The notes under the pieces are model-generated. The model did no database searches and was not told the DNA's origin. It saw nothing but the letters and a program-made list of their open reading frames with translations. A DNA stretch of 64,000 nt from Monosiga brevicollis MX1. Its lineage: Eukaryota; Opisthokonta; Choanoflagellata; Craspedida; Salpingoecidae. How positions within the stretch are numbered: position 1 is the first letter of the stretch; every line of letters starts with the position of its first letter. A program made the position numbers and the translations under genes. Below, one piece after another: positions 26,501-38,555 of this stretch. Location of the stretch: NCBI RefSeq assembly GCF_000002865.3, contig NW_001865039.1, positions 2,444,073 to 2,508,072 of the forward strand. Reading direction: 5' to 3'.

Positions 26501-27278
26501 CAAGCGTGCTGCCACCGACCTCTCCCGACGCGGACGGGAAGAAGACAGGGTACGATTGCTGCATCGTATTCATGGCCGTGCCATCCTATTGAGCTATTTT
26601 TCGCGGGCTGGTCATCTTTCACGCTCTTTTGGAGCCTTGTTTTTTGTTTTTTTTATATTTTGCTTTTTTTCAATGCCTGTCGCTCTCTGTTCTCACGCTT
26701 GCTTTTTGTTATTTGTTTAAACCCAAATCAACACGTTAGTTGATGAAAGAAGCGCATGAACGCGCGGCCAAGGAGATGTTCTCAAAGCGCAACCACAAGC
26801 TCAAGGATCACAATGTACTGGATCTACATGGTCTTCACATCCGTGAAGCTGAAATTTACTTTGGTACGTACGGCATACGCGATCCACTCAATCAAATGTC
26901 ACGGAGCCAGCTGAATCTGACGTGCCTCCTTTGTTCATTACCCCTGCTTCTAGACATCTTCCTCGACAAGACCACAGAGTCCAACTTGACAGAGGTCTTT
27001 ATCATCACGGGCACTGGGCACCACAGCAATCACAAGCATCTGTCAACACGCAAACACGTCTGTATATTGGACCGCCAAGCTTGCCCTTTCTGCTGTTCTC
27101 GCCAATACTCTTCTGCTGGCTTTGTAACTGTTCCCTCACGTGCTGCTTTCCGATGACTCAATCATAGAATGCCCGCTTATTGCCAGCCGTCCGCAAGTGG
27201 CTGCAATCGTATGGCTACGAGTTTGAAGACGCCAGCCCAGATGGCCGTGGTGGCATGTTGCGTGTGTTCCTGACTTAA
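23572..27278 (+). CDS. PAM2 / CCCH zinc finger / DUF1771 / Smr-domain protein
   Basis: Exons read include 23572-23709, 23866-24216, 24414-25712, from 25850, then about six short exons to the stop at 27278. Domains in order: an N-terminal helical domain (WLCKLLADAGVPDDDVFAPY) resembling the PWI-like region of CCDC43; a PAM2 motif LNIDAPTFMP; a Gly/Pro-rich spacer; two CCCH fingers (CKFFQQGSCRRADCWYSH and CKYFQRGWCVAGDACTFFH); the linker LPQIDWVETG; DUF1771 (YEQLRAEAIEHAVARN...AFLRGDKRAATDLSRRG); then the Smr domain with LDLHGLHIREAE and ITGTGHHS. Smr domains with DUF1771 occur in Cue2, NONU-1 and N4BP2, where they cut mRNA or DNA. PAM2 binds the MLLE domain of poly(A)-binding protein. A role as an mRNA-bound endonuclease is inferred. 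Confidence 0.85.
24414..24443 (+). other. PAM2 motif (PABP MLLE-binding peptide)
   Basis: The ten residues LNIDAPTFMP open the third exon and fit the PAM2 consensus L-N-x-x-A-x-x-F-x-P, including the key Leu and Phe. They follow an exon end at 24216 and the acceptor ttgctttag. Confidence 0.75.
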
Positions 27279-27768
27279 AGCCTACTCACGAAACCCTCAG
27301 GGTACACCTCGCTCTCAATCTCTCCCGCAATTGTGAGGTGATGTTATTTCACTCACTTTGCTCAATAATCACATCACACAAACTGATCCGGAAGAAATAC
27401 AAAAACTGTGTGCCGACGACCATGACTGAACGATTCGACGCCCCCCTACGCCACTTGCTCTGTGAACATCCAATGACCTGCCAGAGGACCTTTGGTTTCA
27501 CGTCTTTCCTGAATAATTTGATTGCCCTCACAATCAACCTGGCTTGTTTTCAATGCCCCCTCGGCGTGTTTACCTGAACATGTTTGACCGACACCCAGAC
27601 TCCACATGAAAATCGAGCCCAGAACCAAATTTACCGGTTAACAATTATCCAACTTTGTTGATTCACTGACATGAAGTAGTCTTTCGTAGCTGTGCACGTG
27701 AACATGACATTGTGAAAATAACAATAAGGGGGTGGGGGTCACCCTCCGAAACGCACTGCTAATACAAG
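27279..27768. other. Convergent intergenic region
   Basis: Between the stop of the Smr gene (+) and the last exon of the receptor gene (-). AT-richer than its surroundings. No coding or RNA signal recognised. Confidence 0.5.
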
Positions 27769-30700
27769 CTAATCTTGCTTCCAGCCAAGTTGCTGCAAGA
27801 TAAACTCAGCGGCCCAACTATGACGATTGTTCGGCAGGGTTGGCGGTTGGCTGGCCGAAGGCGTGGCAGTCGGTGGGGGACTTGGCTGGCGCATCGAGGC
27901 TGGCCTTGATGCACCGAATTGCGAGCTGCCCGTCTCTGGGTCAATGTCATGGCCCAGGTCAACCGTGGTCTCCGCCGCGCTCGGAGGACCTCCCTGCTCC
28001 TGAATCGAGTGGGTGGACGTATCACCAGCCGGATCTTCCATGACATCAAAGAGCTCCTCTTCGGCCAGAAAATCGGTGGCAGCATCATCAATGTCGTCCA
28101 GCATGTCGAGCACGGAGGTTTGATGCAACGATGCATCAGCGTTCAAGTCACCAGGGGCTGCTTCGGCCGAAGCGTTGTCCAAAGCCAACGTTTCAGCCTG
28201 ATTACCAGGCCTAGCCTCGGTCTCAACTTGAGCCGGGACGGCGCTCGCTGAAGCGGAGAGCTCGCCTTCATGCTGATCTGCCCTTAATTCCTGTGAGGAG
28301 GCCCACGCTGCAGCACCCAAAGCACCTGCACTCGCAGTGCTCATCGTGGATATGGGTCGCGAACTAGGGGCGGATTTTGAACGCATGCCTGCGTCACGCA
28401 CGGGTGCCCGTGCAGGGACTGCAGGGCGCCGTTCGCTAGGGTTGGGCTCGTCTACATCTGTCCCCGTCGAGCGCAGCAGTGAATCAAGCGCTTGCATGGA
28501 GAAATCCTCGGCACTGGGACTCCCTCGTCGTGAGAGCAAGCGTGAGGCCACGTGGCGCTGAGGCTGACCACTGAAAATGGAGTAAAATTCCTCCTCGTCC
28601 GAGTCCTGATTGGTCTCCCGATGCCACTTGAAACTGGAAGAGTGTGCGACGGCAGCGGATCGAAAGTCGGACGGGTGAGAGCGCAACGAACTAGAATCGT
28701 AGTAACTTGATGTGTTGGCCAAGCTTGCTGTGTCCGAGTAGGCCAAAAAATCAATCTGTGATCGACTGCGCGCTGGATTCCCTAGTACATCATCTTCTGC
28801 AGCCTCCTGTGCTGCACGCGCTCGCTCGCTCGTAGAGGCACGGAACCCAGCTCGAGTAATGGATTGACGCCGGTGGTGGCCTTCAGTGTCCTCGGCGAGC
28901 TTCTTACTGCGAGCGTGCTTTTCTCGGCCACTGCGACCACGAAGAGTTTTGCTCTTGAAGGTCTTCATTTTGGACTTGCTGCCCGAGCTTTTTTCCTTCT
29001 CTGACACTGCACCCGCCTCCGTCTCCTTGTCTTTGCTTCTGCTCTTATCAAGGGCCTTGACTCTGTCCTTATTCTTGTCTGTGTCCTTGTCTTTGTCCTT
29101 GGTCTTGCGAAGCTCGTTGCCCGGACCTGGGCTCGCGGCAGTAGACGAGGCTTTGCTTGAGGTCTTGGACACCACGTATTCCATGGCCGGGGTCGGGGGC
29201 GTTGGCTGAAGCATCAGGGGTGTCACAGATCGCACGCGCATTCCAGCACGGTTGCTATAAATGCCTTCCTCGTCCGTGTCCATGGTAGCGAATGGATCTT
29301 CGCTGCCCAGGTCAACTGCACTGGTCATGGTACTGGAAGCATCAGCATCAAACGTCGAATCTGTTCGTTGCAAAACGGCAGGATCCAAGGTTCGACTTTG
29401 CCGGGGCAAAGCACGAATGCCTGAACTCGATGGGCTTGTGCCGCGGCTGTGGTTCAAATTGCCCTTATAAGATATAAGTTGCCCGTTGATGAGAACAAAT
29501 CCGTCTCCAACTGCCTGGATGCGATCGTAAATGTGACCTCGATCTACCGCTGCGTGCATTCAACAGAGGTGCGCCGAAATCAGATTGCACGCATGAGCCC
29601 GGGGTCCGTGCGTCGCGTTCGGGCAGATCATAAAGACGGCCGCACATTCACACAAAGAAGGTGGGGGGGGGGACACATGCACACAAAGAAGGGTGGGGGG
29701 GGGGGGGGGGGGGGCCNNNNNNNNNNNNNNNNNNNNNNNNNNNNNNNNNNNNNNNNNNNNNNNNNNCAACAGGCCTGACCAGAGTAGACTGATTCCTCAT
29801 CCGTAGGTGTGTGGCGTCCGGGCAAGACTCTCATCTCCGTCCCAAGCTCATACTTTCCACTAATTATGAAATCACATTTGGCGCGCGAGATGAGCGACTG
29901 CAAGGGTCGCAGGTTGTCACTGTTTTGAACCTGACAACAGGTGTGGCAATATGACGAGCCAAGACGCAAAGGAAGACCCTTACGTTCTCGTGGGCTCTCG
30001 CGGGCGCGAGCGGCAGATTACATAAATATTGACGAGCATGAACAGCGACACAAGAACAATCAGGACAATGGCCCACACTGGCATGCCACCACCCCCACTA
30101 TCCGAGTTTGAAGCCCCGGTGTTGCTGTTGTCCGTTTTCGCAGCAGACGTCGTCGTAGCCTCGCTATAAGGACGGCAAATGGTATTGCTCAAGGGTACGC
30201 AAGCATGCAACACGCCAAAGGCACAGGTATCCTGTCACCACGAGAACCACATGGTATTTTACGACCCAATTAACATCAGTCATTGCAAAATGAGTTTCAA
30301 TCGGTCAGCCACACCAAAAAAAGGGATGAGCCCTGTCTGCTCGTCCCCTCGCCAAAGCTAGCCAAGGATAACAGTCATGCGGGAATGTGAACGTGAACTC
30401 CGTACCTCGCTTGTGCAGGTGAGACAGAGGTAGTCATTCACGCCATCACAAACACGGCTGGCATACGTGCCCTGGCGGCACATGGAGCTACATGTACGAC
30501 AAGCAACGCCGTCTGGCGAGAAGGTGCCGGAGGGGCAAGCATCGCATATTCGATCTTGAGCTGCCGTACATGGAAAGCTTTCATATTGGCCTGCTTCGCA
30601 GGCTGGGCGACTATCAAGCGCAAGCAACACGTGACGGATTGGACGAAGAATGAGGGGCAAAAGAGGACCAGCCAGCGTTCGACACAAACTACCCTTGTTT

Positions 30701-33700
30701 CACTTGAACCGCCGAGAAAAAAAAAAAACAAGCACGTAATTGGAGCGTGCATGCTAGGCGACACTTACCAGGGCACACAGGCCGTCGATGGGTCGCGGTC
30801 GTGATCGGTGGTGCCTTCAACGCAAGTGAGGAGCGAGCAAGCGCGGTATTCTCCTTCTGCTGCATACGTGCCAGCAGGACAGTTTGTGCACCCTTGGTTC
30901 GCGTTGCTTGTGGTGCCAGCTGGGCAGAGTGCACAAATTGTGTCACTCGTGCTCGTGGCCGGAGTTTGGGCGTAAAACCCGCTTTCATAGTCACATTGGC
31001 GAATTCGGCGACAATAGCCAGACGCCAACTCAAGGTATGCGTTGGAGCAGCATTCCCCTCCATCGGCGTTGGTGTTTTCTCGACAGCAAGATTCGTTGGC
31101 GTAGCTGGTAGCATTCTCAGTCTCCACACGGATATCTGAGCCCTGACATGGCAGGCCATCACAGGCAGGCTCAGTACAATTGCGTATCCAGCTGCGCTGA
31201 CGCGTGCGCTGGCGCACGACGCCACATTTATTTGGTGTCCAAGCTGTCCAGCTCAACCATGGTTCTGACATCCACGCACTCCAGGTTCCATTCTGTACAC
31301 ATTCAGCTGGACAATAGAGCTCCACGGAAACGCCAGACTGTGACTCTGTGGTTGCGTTGGGCCCAATGCATGGCAGCGGACAATCCAACCCCGCGCTCAA
31401 GCACGTACGAACCAGCTGTCGCGACCGTGATTGATTTTGAAACTGGCCACATCGTCCAAATCCCGCCAGCGTCCAAGCTGACCAAGATTCTGCCGTGAAA
31501 TTAGACCATGTTGCCTGCTCCAATGCAGCAAAGTAAGCAGCCTCCGTTTCAGTTTCAACGGTCACATTCCCATCATCCCCGCAACGTTCGCGTTCGCAGC
31601 CGGGTGGAGCATGACAGGTCCAGGTTAGCGAACGTGAGCGCCGGCGGGTCTGGCTTTCATTACACACGGGTTGAAGCAGCTCGGCGTCGGTATAGCGCCA
31701 AGCTGACCAGCTAGACATGTTGGCGAGTGTATAGAACACCAGTGCTGAGTCACAACAATTGGCAGCAGTGCGGGAATCATTGAAATACGAGCTATTTGCG
31801 TGTGTCCATTGATACTCGTGTACGACGGGGCTGCCAGCACAAGTCGAGTTGCGACATGATTCTTCAGCAAATGTGCACTCGCGTGTTGCGCGTCGGGTGC
31901 GTGCCAAGCTTCCATTAATCGGGCAGGAAAAGTTGTGGGACCACCCAGTCCATTCTGCATAAGACCAGGAAGACCAAGAGGGGGGCACATAATCAAGCCG
32001 CACCACTTCGGTCTCAGACTGCTGGGTGACCGCAGGACCCTCGCATGGGCTTCCGTCGCACAAAGGACTTGGCGCACTGCATGAGCGCGTCAGATTTCGA
32101 TATCGCGTCCGATTCTGCCAGCAAAAGGAGAGAAAGAAAACCACATGCGCTCATGAGCCGGCGACGCCCTGGTGTGCAGGAGCTGGAAGCTATGCTTGGT
32201 GTGTCGTCGTCATGAAGGCTTGATCACATTCAAAGTTGAGGGTGGGATGTTCGCGATATGTAATAACCACACGGAGCACCAGGCCCACTTGCAACACGTG
32301 ACAACACAGAGACAGGCACGCCATGCTCGCCAATCTGCTGAAAGCAAACCCAAACAACAGGTCCCTTTTCCTTTTGAAAGAAAATCCCCGAAATATAGCA
32401 CTTCTGACATACCTGGTCTTGACCGCACAGCGCCAGGTCAGCGTACATCCAGGTGCTCCAAGTATGGGCTTCCCAGCTGGTGTATTGACCGTCGATCCGG
32501 CACCCCTCGGCACAGGGATCGGTAATGTTGCGAGAGCGCTGCTCTACCTCAGTGTAATCGGCAAGGCCCTGGCACGGCAGTCCACCACAAACGGGCTCCT
32601 GACAATCCCGCGCAATACTGCGCTGTCGGGTGGCATTTAATTGAGAGCCGCAAGGGTCTCCGCTCCAGGCCGACCACGTCGACCACGCTGAGACGGTAAC
32701 GTTAACCCAGGTGCCATTCTCGACGCCATTGACATAGCGCGCGTCCGTTTCCGTGTCAATGGCCGAAGCAACCCCAGCACAGGGACTACCGCCACACGTA
32801 CCTTCGCTGCAGTCGCGTGTCTTGCTGCGCGTGCGGGTACGGTTTTGCCACCCGGTGCACAACGACTCGGGCTCAAATGGACTCCATGTCGACCATGCCT
32901 CCAGCCACCATGCTGTCCAAGCGCCGTCCACCGCTCCAGAGATATTGCGGTGTTGATCATCCAAGTTTTGCCGTGTGGCTGAGCCTTGGCAGGCTGTGCC
33001 GTTGCAGCTGGGTTCGGGACTGTCACAGGCTCGCAACTCAGCTCGCATGCGAGTGCGCGTCTGTGTACCAGAGCAAATGTCGGCTGGAAGCCAGAGGGAC
33101 CAGGCCGACCAGGCGTCGGTTGCATGCCAACTACTCCACTGGCCATTGATTGGACAGCAGTTTTCCTCCGCGGTCATCGTTTGCCGCTCTGTGTCAACGC
33201 TCTCTGTCGAGCCAATACAGGGTGCTCCACCACAGCTCGGAGCGGGACTATCACATGCTCGTGTACGTGTCCTCGTCCGCTCAACAAGCGTTTCCTCCCC
33301 ACAAGTAGATGGGCTGCTCCAAGCGCTCCAAGCGCCATAGCTCCAGTTACCGTAAACGCCGTCAATGGGACAGCAGTTTTCTTCCGCTGTGCGGTTTTCA
33401 ACGTCATATTCAATGTGGACAAGGTCTGAGGTCGGACATGCCTCACCCCCGCATTCCGGGGCTGGTGCATTACACTGACGAACGACTGTGCGCTGTCGCT
33501 GTCTTGTCTGTGCTACACCGCACGTGGTGCCCCATTCTGGCCAGGTAGTCCACGCACCAGCGACGGCAGGTCCCGCCCTACAATGCGAAGCATACAAGAA
33601 TGAGGACAAGACGCAAAGAAAAGCAAAGCTAAGCGCGCATAGTGGGCAGGGGAGAGGGAGGTGTGAACGAGGAGGGCTTTCTTGCTGACGACCCTGGCTG

Positions 33701-35615
33701 AAGCATACCTGCCATCTATAGGGCAGCAATTTTGTTCTGCCGAACGCGTCTCCGATTCCGTCTCGCTAAGGGCTGACGCATCACTTGAACATGTAGCTGG
33801 ACAGTCTGGCACAGCGCCTTCACATACACGACTTCTGTTGCGTGAGCGCGTGCGAAGCTGTTCGACCCCGCACGTCTCTGGTGAAAAGGAAGACCATGTA
33901 CTCCAAGGCGCATAGGTCCAGTTGGACCACGTTCCAGCCTGAAAGCAGCAGTTGGCAGTTGCGCCGCGCGAGTCGAGGTCCAGCTCAGTCGTGTATGCAG
34001 GCCCGGTACAGGGTGCACCACCACAACTGCCCTCAGTGCACGTGCGATTGAGCCCGCGCTCTCGGGTACGATTCTGCGCGACCCCACAATCTGGAGGTGC
34101 CCATCCTGTCCACGCTGACCAACTGGATGCGCTCCAGGTGCTCCAGGAAGAGTCGACCTGGCAGCAGTTCTCCGCTGCACTGCGACTGTCCGTCGATGTG
34201 GTTGTCAGATTGTATGGCGAGGGTGGGATCACCTCTGAGCAGTTGAGCCCACCACAGAGCTCTGGAGTGCAGCTGCGACTCCATAAGACAGATCGAGTGC
34301 GAAACTGGGTGGTTCCACACATGGAAGGTGACCAAGCACTCCAGGCACCGTATCCAGCAATATTCAGGTCGGACCAGGTAGCGTTGCGTGGCCCACAGCA
34401 ATTGTCTGCGGCTGGACGAAGCTCCGTGTCTGTGTCGTTGCTGATGGCAGGCCCCGGGCAATCGTATATTTGCGCACAGCCTGTGGCTTCACAGGTCCGC
34501 GTTGTCTGGCGCACCCGGGTGCGGCTCTGGTTGACGAAACAGTTCTGAGGCTCATACGCTGACCAAGCTGACCAGGGTCCAACAGACCAGGCCGACCATG
34601 CAGCCATGGCTGCTTCTCGAGGTGCGCCGCTCACAACAATGTTGTCAAAAGCATAGCCTTCGGAGGTGGGGCTGACCATCATGCTGGCCAGAATTTGCAG
34701 GGTGGCAGCGCCGCGCAGATCGCGAACGATCGTGCTGCCGTGTGACGCTGAGTCAGGTACCTGGCCATCCACCGTGCGCAAGGATGATGGGACAGCAATG
34801 AACTGGTCCACAGCGTACAGCCAGATAAGCCGGTCCCCCACGCGATTGGGATGCCATGATACGGGTGCTGTGGTGGCCTCTGTAGAAGCGCTGGGCGATC
34901 CAGGTGTCGTCTCAGGTGTAGAGCTCAGAGTTGGTGAAGTGCCACTGCTGCTTGATGCGTTGATGAACAAAGCTGAGGAGGTGGCGGATTTTGAGGGTGT
35001 CATTTCGCTTTTGGTGGTCGTTCCGGATGACATGAGTTCAACCGTAGCATGCGTGGTCTGAGCTGTGAAGGCGGTTGTGGACGGGCTGGGGTCCGTGCTG
35101 TGGGAGGGCCGAAGCCAGTCGACGGACACGGTCACGTTTTCAAAACAAGAGACGTTAATGATTGTAGATGACCATACCACTTCAACCTGATCGCCTATCC
35201 CCGCAGCTACAAACGCGTCTTGGGATGATGGCCAGAACCGCACGGGGCTTGCCTTGACCTGTCGGATGGAGCCGTGGTTGTGAGCTGTGACATTGAATGC
35301 ATACTTTTTGGCTAAGCATGGCCTCGCTTGTACCCTGTTGTGCCGCGTTTGCTGTAGGTTGGTTGGATCGACGCGTACCTGAAGAACCGCTGTTGGTGCA
35401 ATGAGGCTGCTGTTGGTGATCTCAAGCCACCAACCATGGTCAGCCACGTTGGCAGGCGAGGGCCAGCCCAGGCCCGTTTGACCGGTAAAGTCAAAGACAG
35501 CAATTGTCTCCGCTGCCACCGACCCGATAGAGCCACTGGGCATGTGCGGCCATCCCAACTGGGCTGCTGTTAGCAGCATGAGTGGCCAGAGCCATGACGG
35601 CGTAAGCCCTGCCAT
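27769..35615 (-). CDS. Giant receptor-like membrane protein with thrombospondin-type repeats and tyrosine-rich tail
   Basis: Exons: 35615-33709, 33577-32413, 32114-30769, 30610-30406, 30231-29984, 29919 to about 29770, then 29543-27769 beyond the N gap. All phases that can be checked agree. Order of parts: signal peptide; a beta-sandwich-like domain ending in FDNIVVSG (MAM/laminin-G-like) interrupted by a Ser/Thr-rich mucin-like stretch; about 14 Trp-rich thrombospondin type-1-like modules; Cys-rich TNFR-like modules (GFYAQTPATSTSDTICALC, CPAGTY, CPSGTF); a membrane span (VWAIVLIVLVSLFMLVNIYV) with a basic stop RSRPRE; and a cytoplasmic tail of over 600 residues. The tail has Tyr motifs (ESVYSGQ, HIYDRI, EGIYSNR, MEYVV, EEFYSIF) and a Lys/Asp-rich stretch. 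A cell-surface adhesion or signalling receptor is inferred. Joining the last exon across the gap is likely but not proven. Confidence 0.72.
29665..29766. other. Poly-G tract and assembly gap in an intron
   Basis: Two copies of a cacacaaagaagg-G(n) unit end in a run of at least 18 G, then 50 N (29717-29766). The gap falls in the intron before the last receptor exon. On the sense strand it is poly-C. Confidence 0.85.
31080..34606 (-). repeat. About 14 tandem thrombospondin type-1-like modules
   Basis: Counted by eye from the translation. Each unit is roughly 70-80 residues: W-S-x-W-x(4-7)-W-S-x-W, then C-G-x(3)-R-T-R-x-R, a Cys, a C-G-G-x-P-C-x-G loop, an E-T-E or D-T-E strand and often ENCCPIDG closing the unit. 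The W..W..W plus alternating Arg ladder is the thrombospondin type-1 pattern, with a distinctive doubled Cys at the unit boundary. Units run continuously over three long exons, so the repeats were not spread by one-exon-per-module duplication. Confidence 0.75.
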
Positions 35616-36356
35616 GGTTTAGCTTGGTTCGCGGCTACTCCGGACGCGCGGGTCGACCGGGCTCGGTTCTCATTCATTCCCGCTCATTCTTCATTGGTCC
35701 GACTCATTTTGGGCTCCCATGGCGCGTACTGCTGACCCAACGCAGATGACTTTGACTCGACCAAAAGCCAGCCCCTCGGACAGACGGCCGGCCGCTCACA
35801 AACAGCTCGCCGAACCCGTTTCCGATGGCTGAGCTGATCTGATCATACGCCACACAGGTGAAGCAAACACAAAAATGATGACATGTCAACGCAAAATTGA
35901 TTTCTCGGCTATTTTTGACGAATTTTGCACGAATATTTCTTGTATTTTTGGCACCGTTACCACTACTGTCGATGCCATCAAGACGAGGGTGTGGCAAGGG
36001 TGTGGAGCATGGTTTCGTGAGTATGATGTGTAGCCGGAGTGTGCTGTGTTGTCTCGTCTAGGCAAACAAATCCACCACCACCAGTCAAGGTCAAAGTTTC
36101 GATGATGGTTCCATTTCGTTCTATTCCACTGTCTTGTCATGCACAGTACATCCCATGTGCCAGCTGCCGATGTGATACCCGTCCCTCTGGAGCTCCTCTG
36201 TTCGAGGGACTGCTGCGACGCAATAATGACGCAGCCTTGAAAAAAAAAAACGAAGACTGATGTATCCACCACACCATGCAATCGCGATAAATGAACGATC
36301 GATTATAATCAACTAGGCATCGGGCATAGGAGGAGAAAACGAGATGGCAGGACGGG
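35616..36356. other. Intergenic region between two minus-strand genes
   Basis: Holds the presumed promoter of the receptor gene and the 3' flank of the TBC gene. Nothing recognisable as an exon, RNA or repeat. Confidence 0.5.
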
Positions 36357-38555
36357 TCAAGTCGGTGGCATTGCAGTGTGGTTGGTCGAGTCGGGAGCAG
36401 CAGGAAGCTGACGAGCGGGGGAGGAGGCGGAGCGTCGCGGAGGTCGCGATTCAGCTGAGTAAGAGGACGAAAGTGACGGTTGATCTGATGTGCCAGCCGC
36501 TGAAACGTCGGAGCTCTCCACGTCAGCCTCAGGGATGGTGGTAGCGTCAAACGTAGTCTCGGCGTCCTCAAAGGCACCAGACTCAGCACCATCAAGAGCA
36601 TCCAAGGGAGCCAAGGTGCCACAAGAGATGGAGCGCTGCTTTCGCCGGCGCACACCAGCGGGCGAGCCCGTCGACGAACTAGAGATGAGGCAAAGCATGC
36701 ACCACAAGCAGAAAAGTGAAAGAACGACACGCACACAGGCGGAGGCGATAGCCAGCGGGTGACAGGAACTAACTCGCGGCGCAGGCCAACGCTCGAGTCG
36801 TCGCGACTGCCGCGCAAGCTTCTATCGTGAGATGAGGTTCTCAAGGTAGCCACCTATGCGAGCAAACATGCACAACGCTCAGGGCTGGAGAAGCCAGGCG
36901 CGATAGTGGTGGGGCGCGGCACAAAGCAGACGTTTGCAGGTATAGAGCTCGTGGACACTGACCTCGCTTTGAGCTGATTCCAGCGCGTCAGTGGAGGAAG
37001 CCAGGCGTATACTAATGTCGAGATTTTTAGTGGCAAGAACATGGTAGGCTTCTTCAAGCGATGCAACTTTGTCGCGAAGAGACTCGTTCTCCGCTGTCAG
37101 CTCATGGCACTTGGAGCGCCACTCATCAACCTCTCGCTGAAGCTGCTCCTCCTGACGCTGGGCTGCTAAATAGTCACGTTCGGCCTTTTGCAGACGCTTC
37201 AGATTCAGGACCACACTCTTGGCTGCCATCATCAAGGAGTGGCCATTGTTCTCGTAACGCTTGAAAAGCTTGTCACGAGACAGAAGGCCCATCACGCCTT
37301 CAAAGTTCTCTCGAAGCAAATCGCGCTGGCTCTGCCCGATGATGGCCAGGGCCACGCGAAAGATGGCATCGACGCCTTCGTGTAAAAAGAGATCAAAGAT
37401 GCGAAAGCTGAGCTTGAGCGGCATCGTGCTGGAGAAGAGCGTCATGAACCACTGCGTGGCTGCACAGCGTCAGAGGGACCAAGGCATCGAGGCAGGTGTA
37501 GACCATAAGAGCCAAGAAGGTTAATGGGGAGCTGGGGTACGAAGAACAACGGCAAGCTGAGACGAAAGCGGGGGGTCGGAACACGTACCAAACATATTAC
37601 AGGAGACGTCGAGGTCATCAAAGTGTGCCATGACACGAGGGTAAGCATGACGGAGCAAGGTCTCAAGTTGGTACAGTCGGAGCGGAAGATCGGCCATCGT
37701 GGGCTTGAAGAGTCCCTTGAGGCCGTAGTCTCGGACAATCACGACCAAAAGCTGAAAGGCTTCCTCCTCAGGCATGTGCATGAGCAGGAGACCAACCAGG
37801 AATGGGATACCCTGACAATAGCCCACGACGTTATCGTAGATGGAATATGCTTTGACGACGTTATACAGAACTTCTTGGCCGAGGCCCTCGTTGCTGGCAA
37901 ACATTTCGTGCTCGGGAAAGGTCCTGGCAATGTCCAGTCGAATGAGCTTGTCAAAAGAGCTGTCGCGGGCTAGAAGCTCGGCATATGAGGGAGCGGTGCC
38001 GGTATCAGTCCCATCTTGAACTAGGTCGGCAGGAATGGCACCCTCGGTTGACACGCCGGTGGCTTGCTTGGCGTGGACTTCAGCAAATTTTTGCCAGACG
38101 ATGCAGCGCAGATGCTCTGGCACGCCAGCGTACACCAGATTGGCCAGTTGTTTGGGGCGCTTTTTTTGCCACGTTTCCAAGTGCACACAGACATCGGCCC
38201 ACTGGTCGATGATGGCATGTGATGCATCCAGGCCATCCTCAGCCATGCTGCTTTGCGAGGCAATGGAGCTCACGGGTGAGAGGCCTACAGCACCGCCATG
38301 GCCATCGCTAGCAAGCGGCGTGCGCGCTTCGTCAGCTACGGCGCCTGTGATGGGCCCCGGGGGTTTAGCATGAGTGGATTTGGTGCTCGACGTTCGGGTG
38401 GGAGGGCCTGTCCCGCTGGGACTGCTCGAGGAGGAGCGGTTGAAGGAGACAGCTCGGGCATCCTGTTGCAGAGAAGCATTGGCAGCCTCGAGCATGCGGA
38501 GCAGCTCCGCCTCTGTAGCCCCGCTTTCGTCTGTGGCAGTAGTCGAGGTGGCCAT
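36357..38555 (-). CDS. TBC-domain Rab GTPase-activating protein (RabGAP1/EVI5-like)
   Basis: Four exons: 38555-37589, 37459-36963, 36853-36774, 36678-36357; phases agree, giving 621 aa. The start at MATSTTATDESG was chosen; an in-frame Met 46 codons upstream (38693) exists. A Ser/Pro-rich leader of about 100 residues precedes the TBC domain, with LVYAGVPEHLRCIVWQKFA. The arginine-finger motif is IRLDIARTFPEH (I-x-x-D-x-x-R) and the glutamine finger is VVGYCQG, so both catalytic residues are present. The C-terminal lobe (QWFMTLFSSTMPLKLSFRI, EGVDAIFRVALAII) is followed by a coiled coil (LQKAERDYLAAQRQEEQLQR) and a Ser-rich tail. This order matches RabGAP1 and EVI5. It should speed GTP hydrolysis on Rab proteins in membrane traffic. 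The substrate Rab cannot be told from sequence. Confidence 0.87.

Noticed and set aside
29560-29778. Frames that pass through the N gap.
   Set aside because: The gap sequence is unknown and the flanking G/C runs give only Gly or Pro. I treat it as intron.
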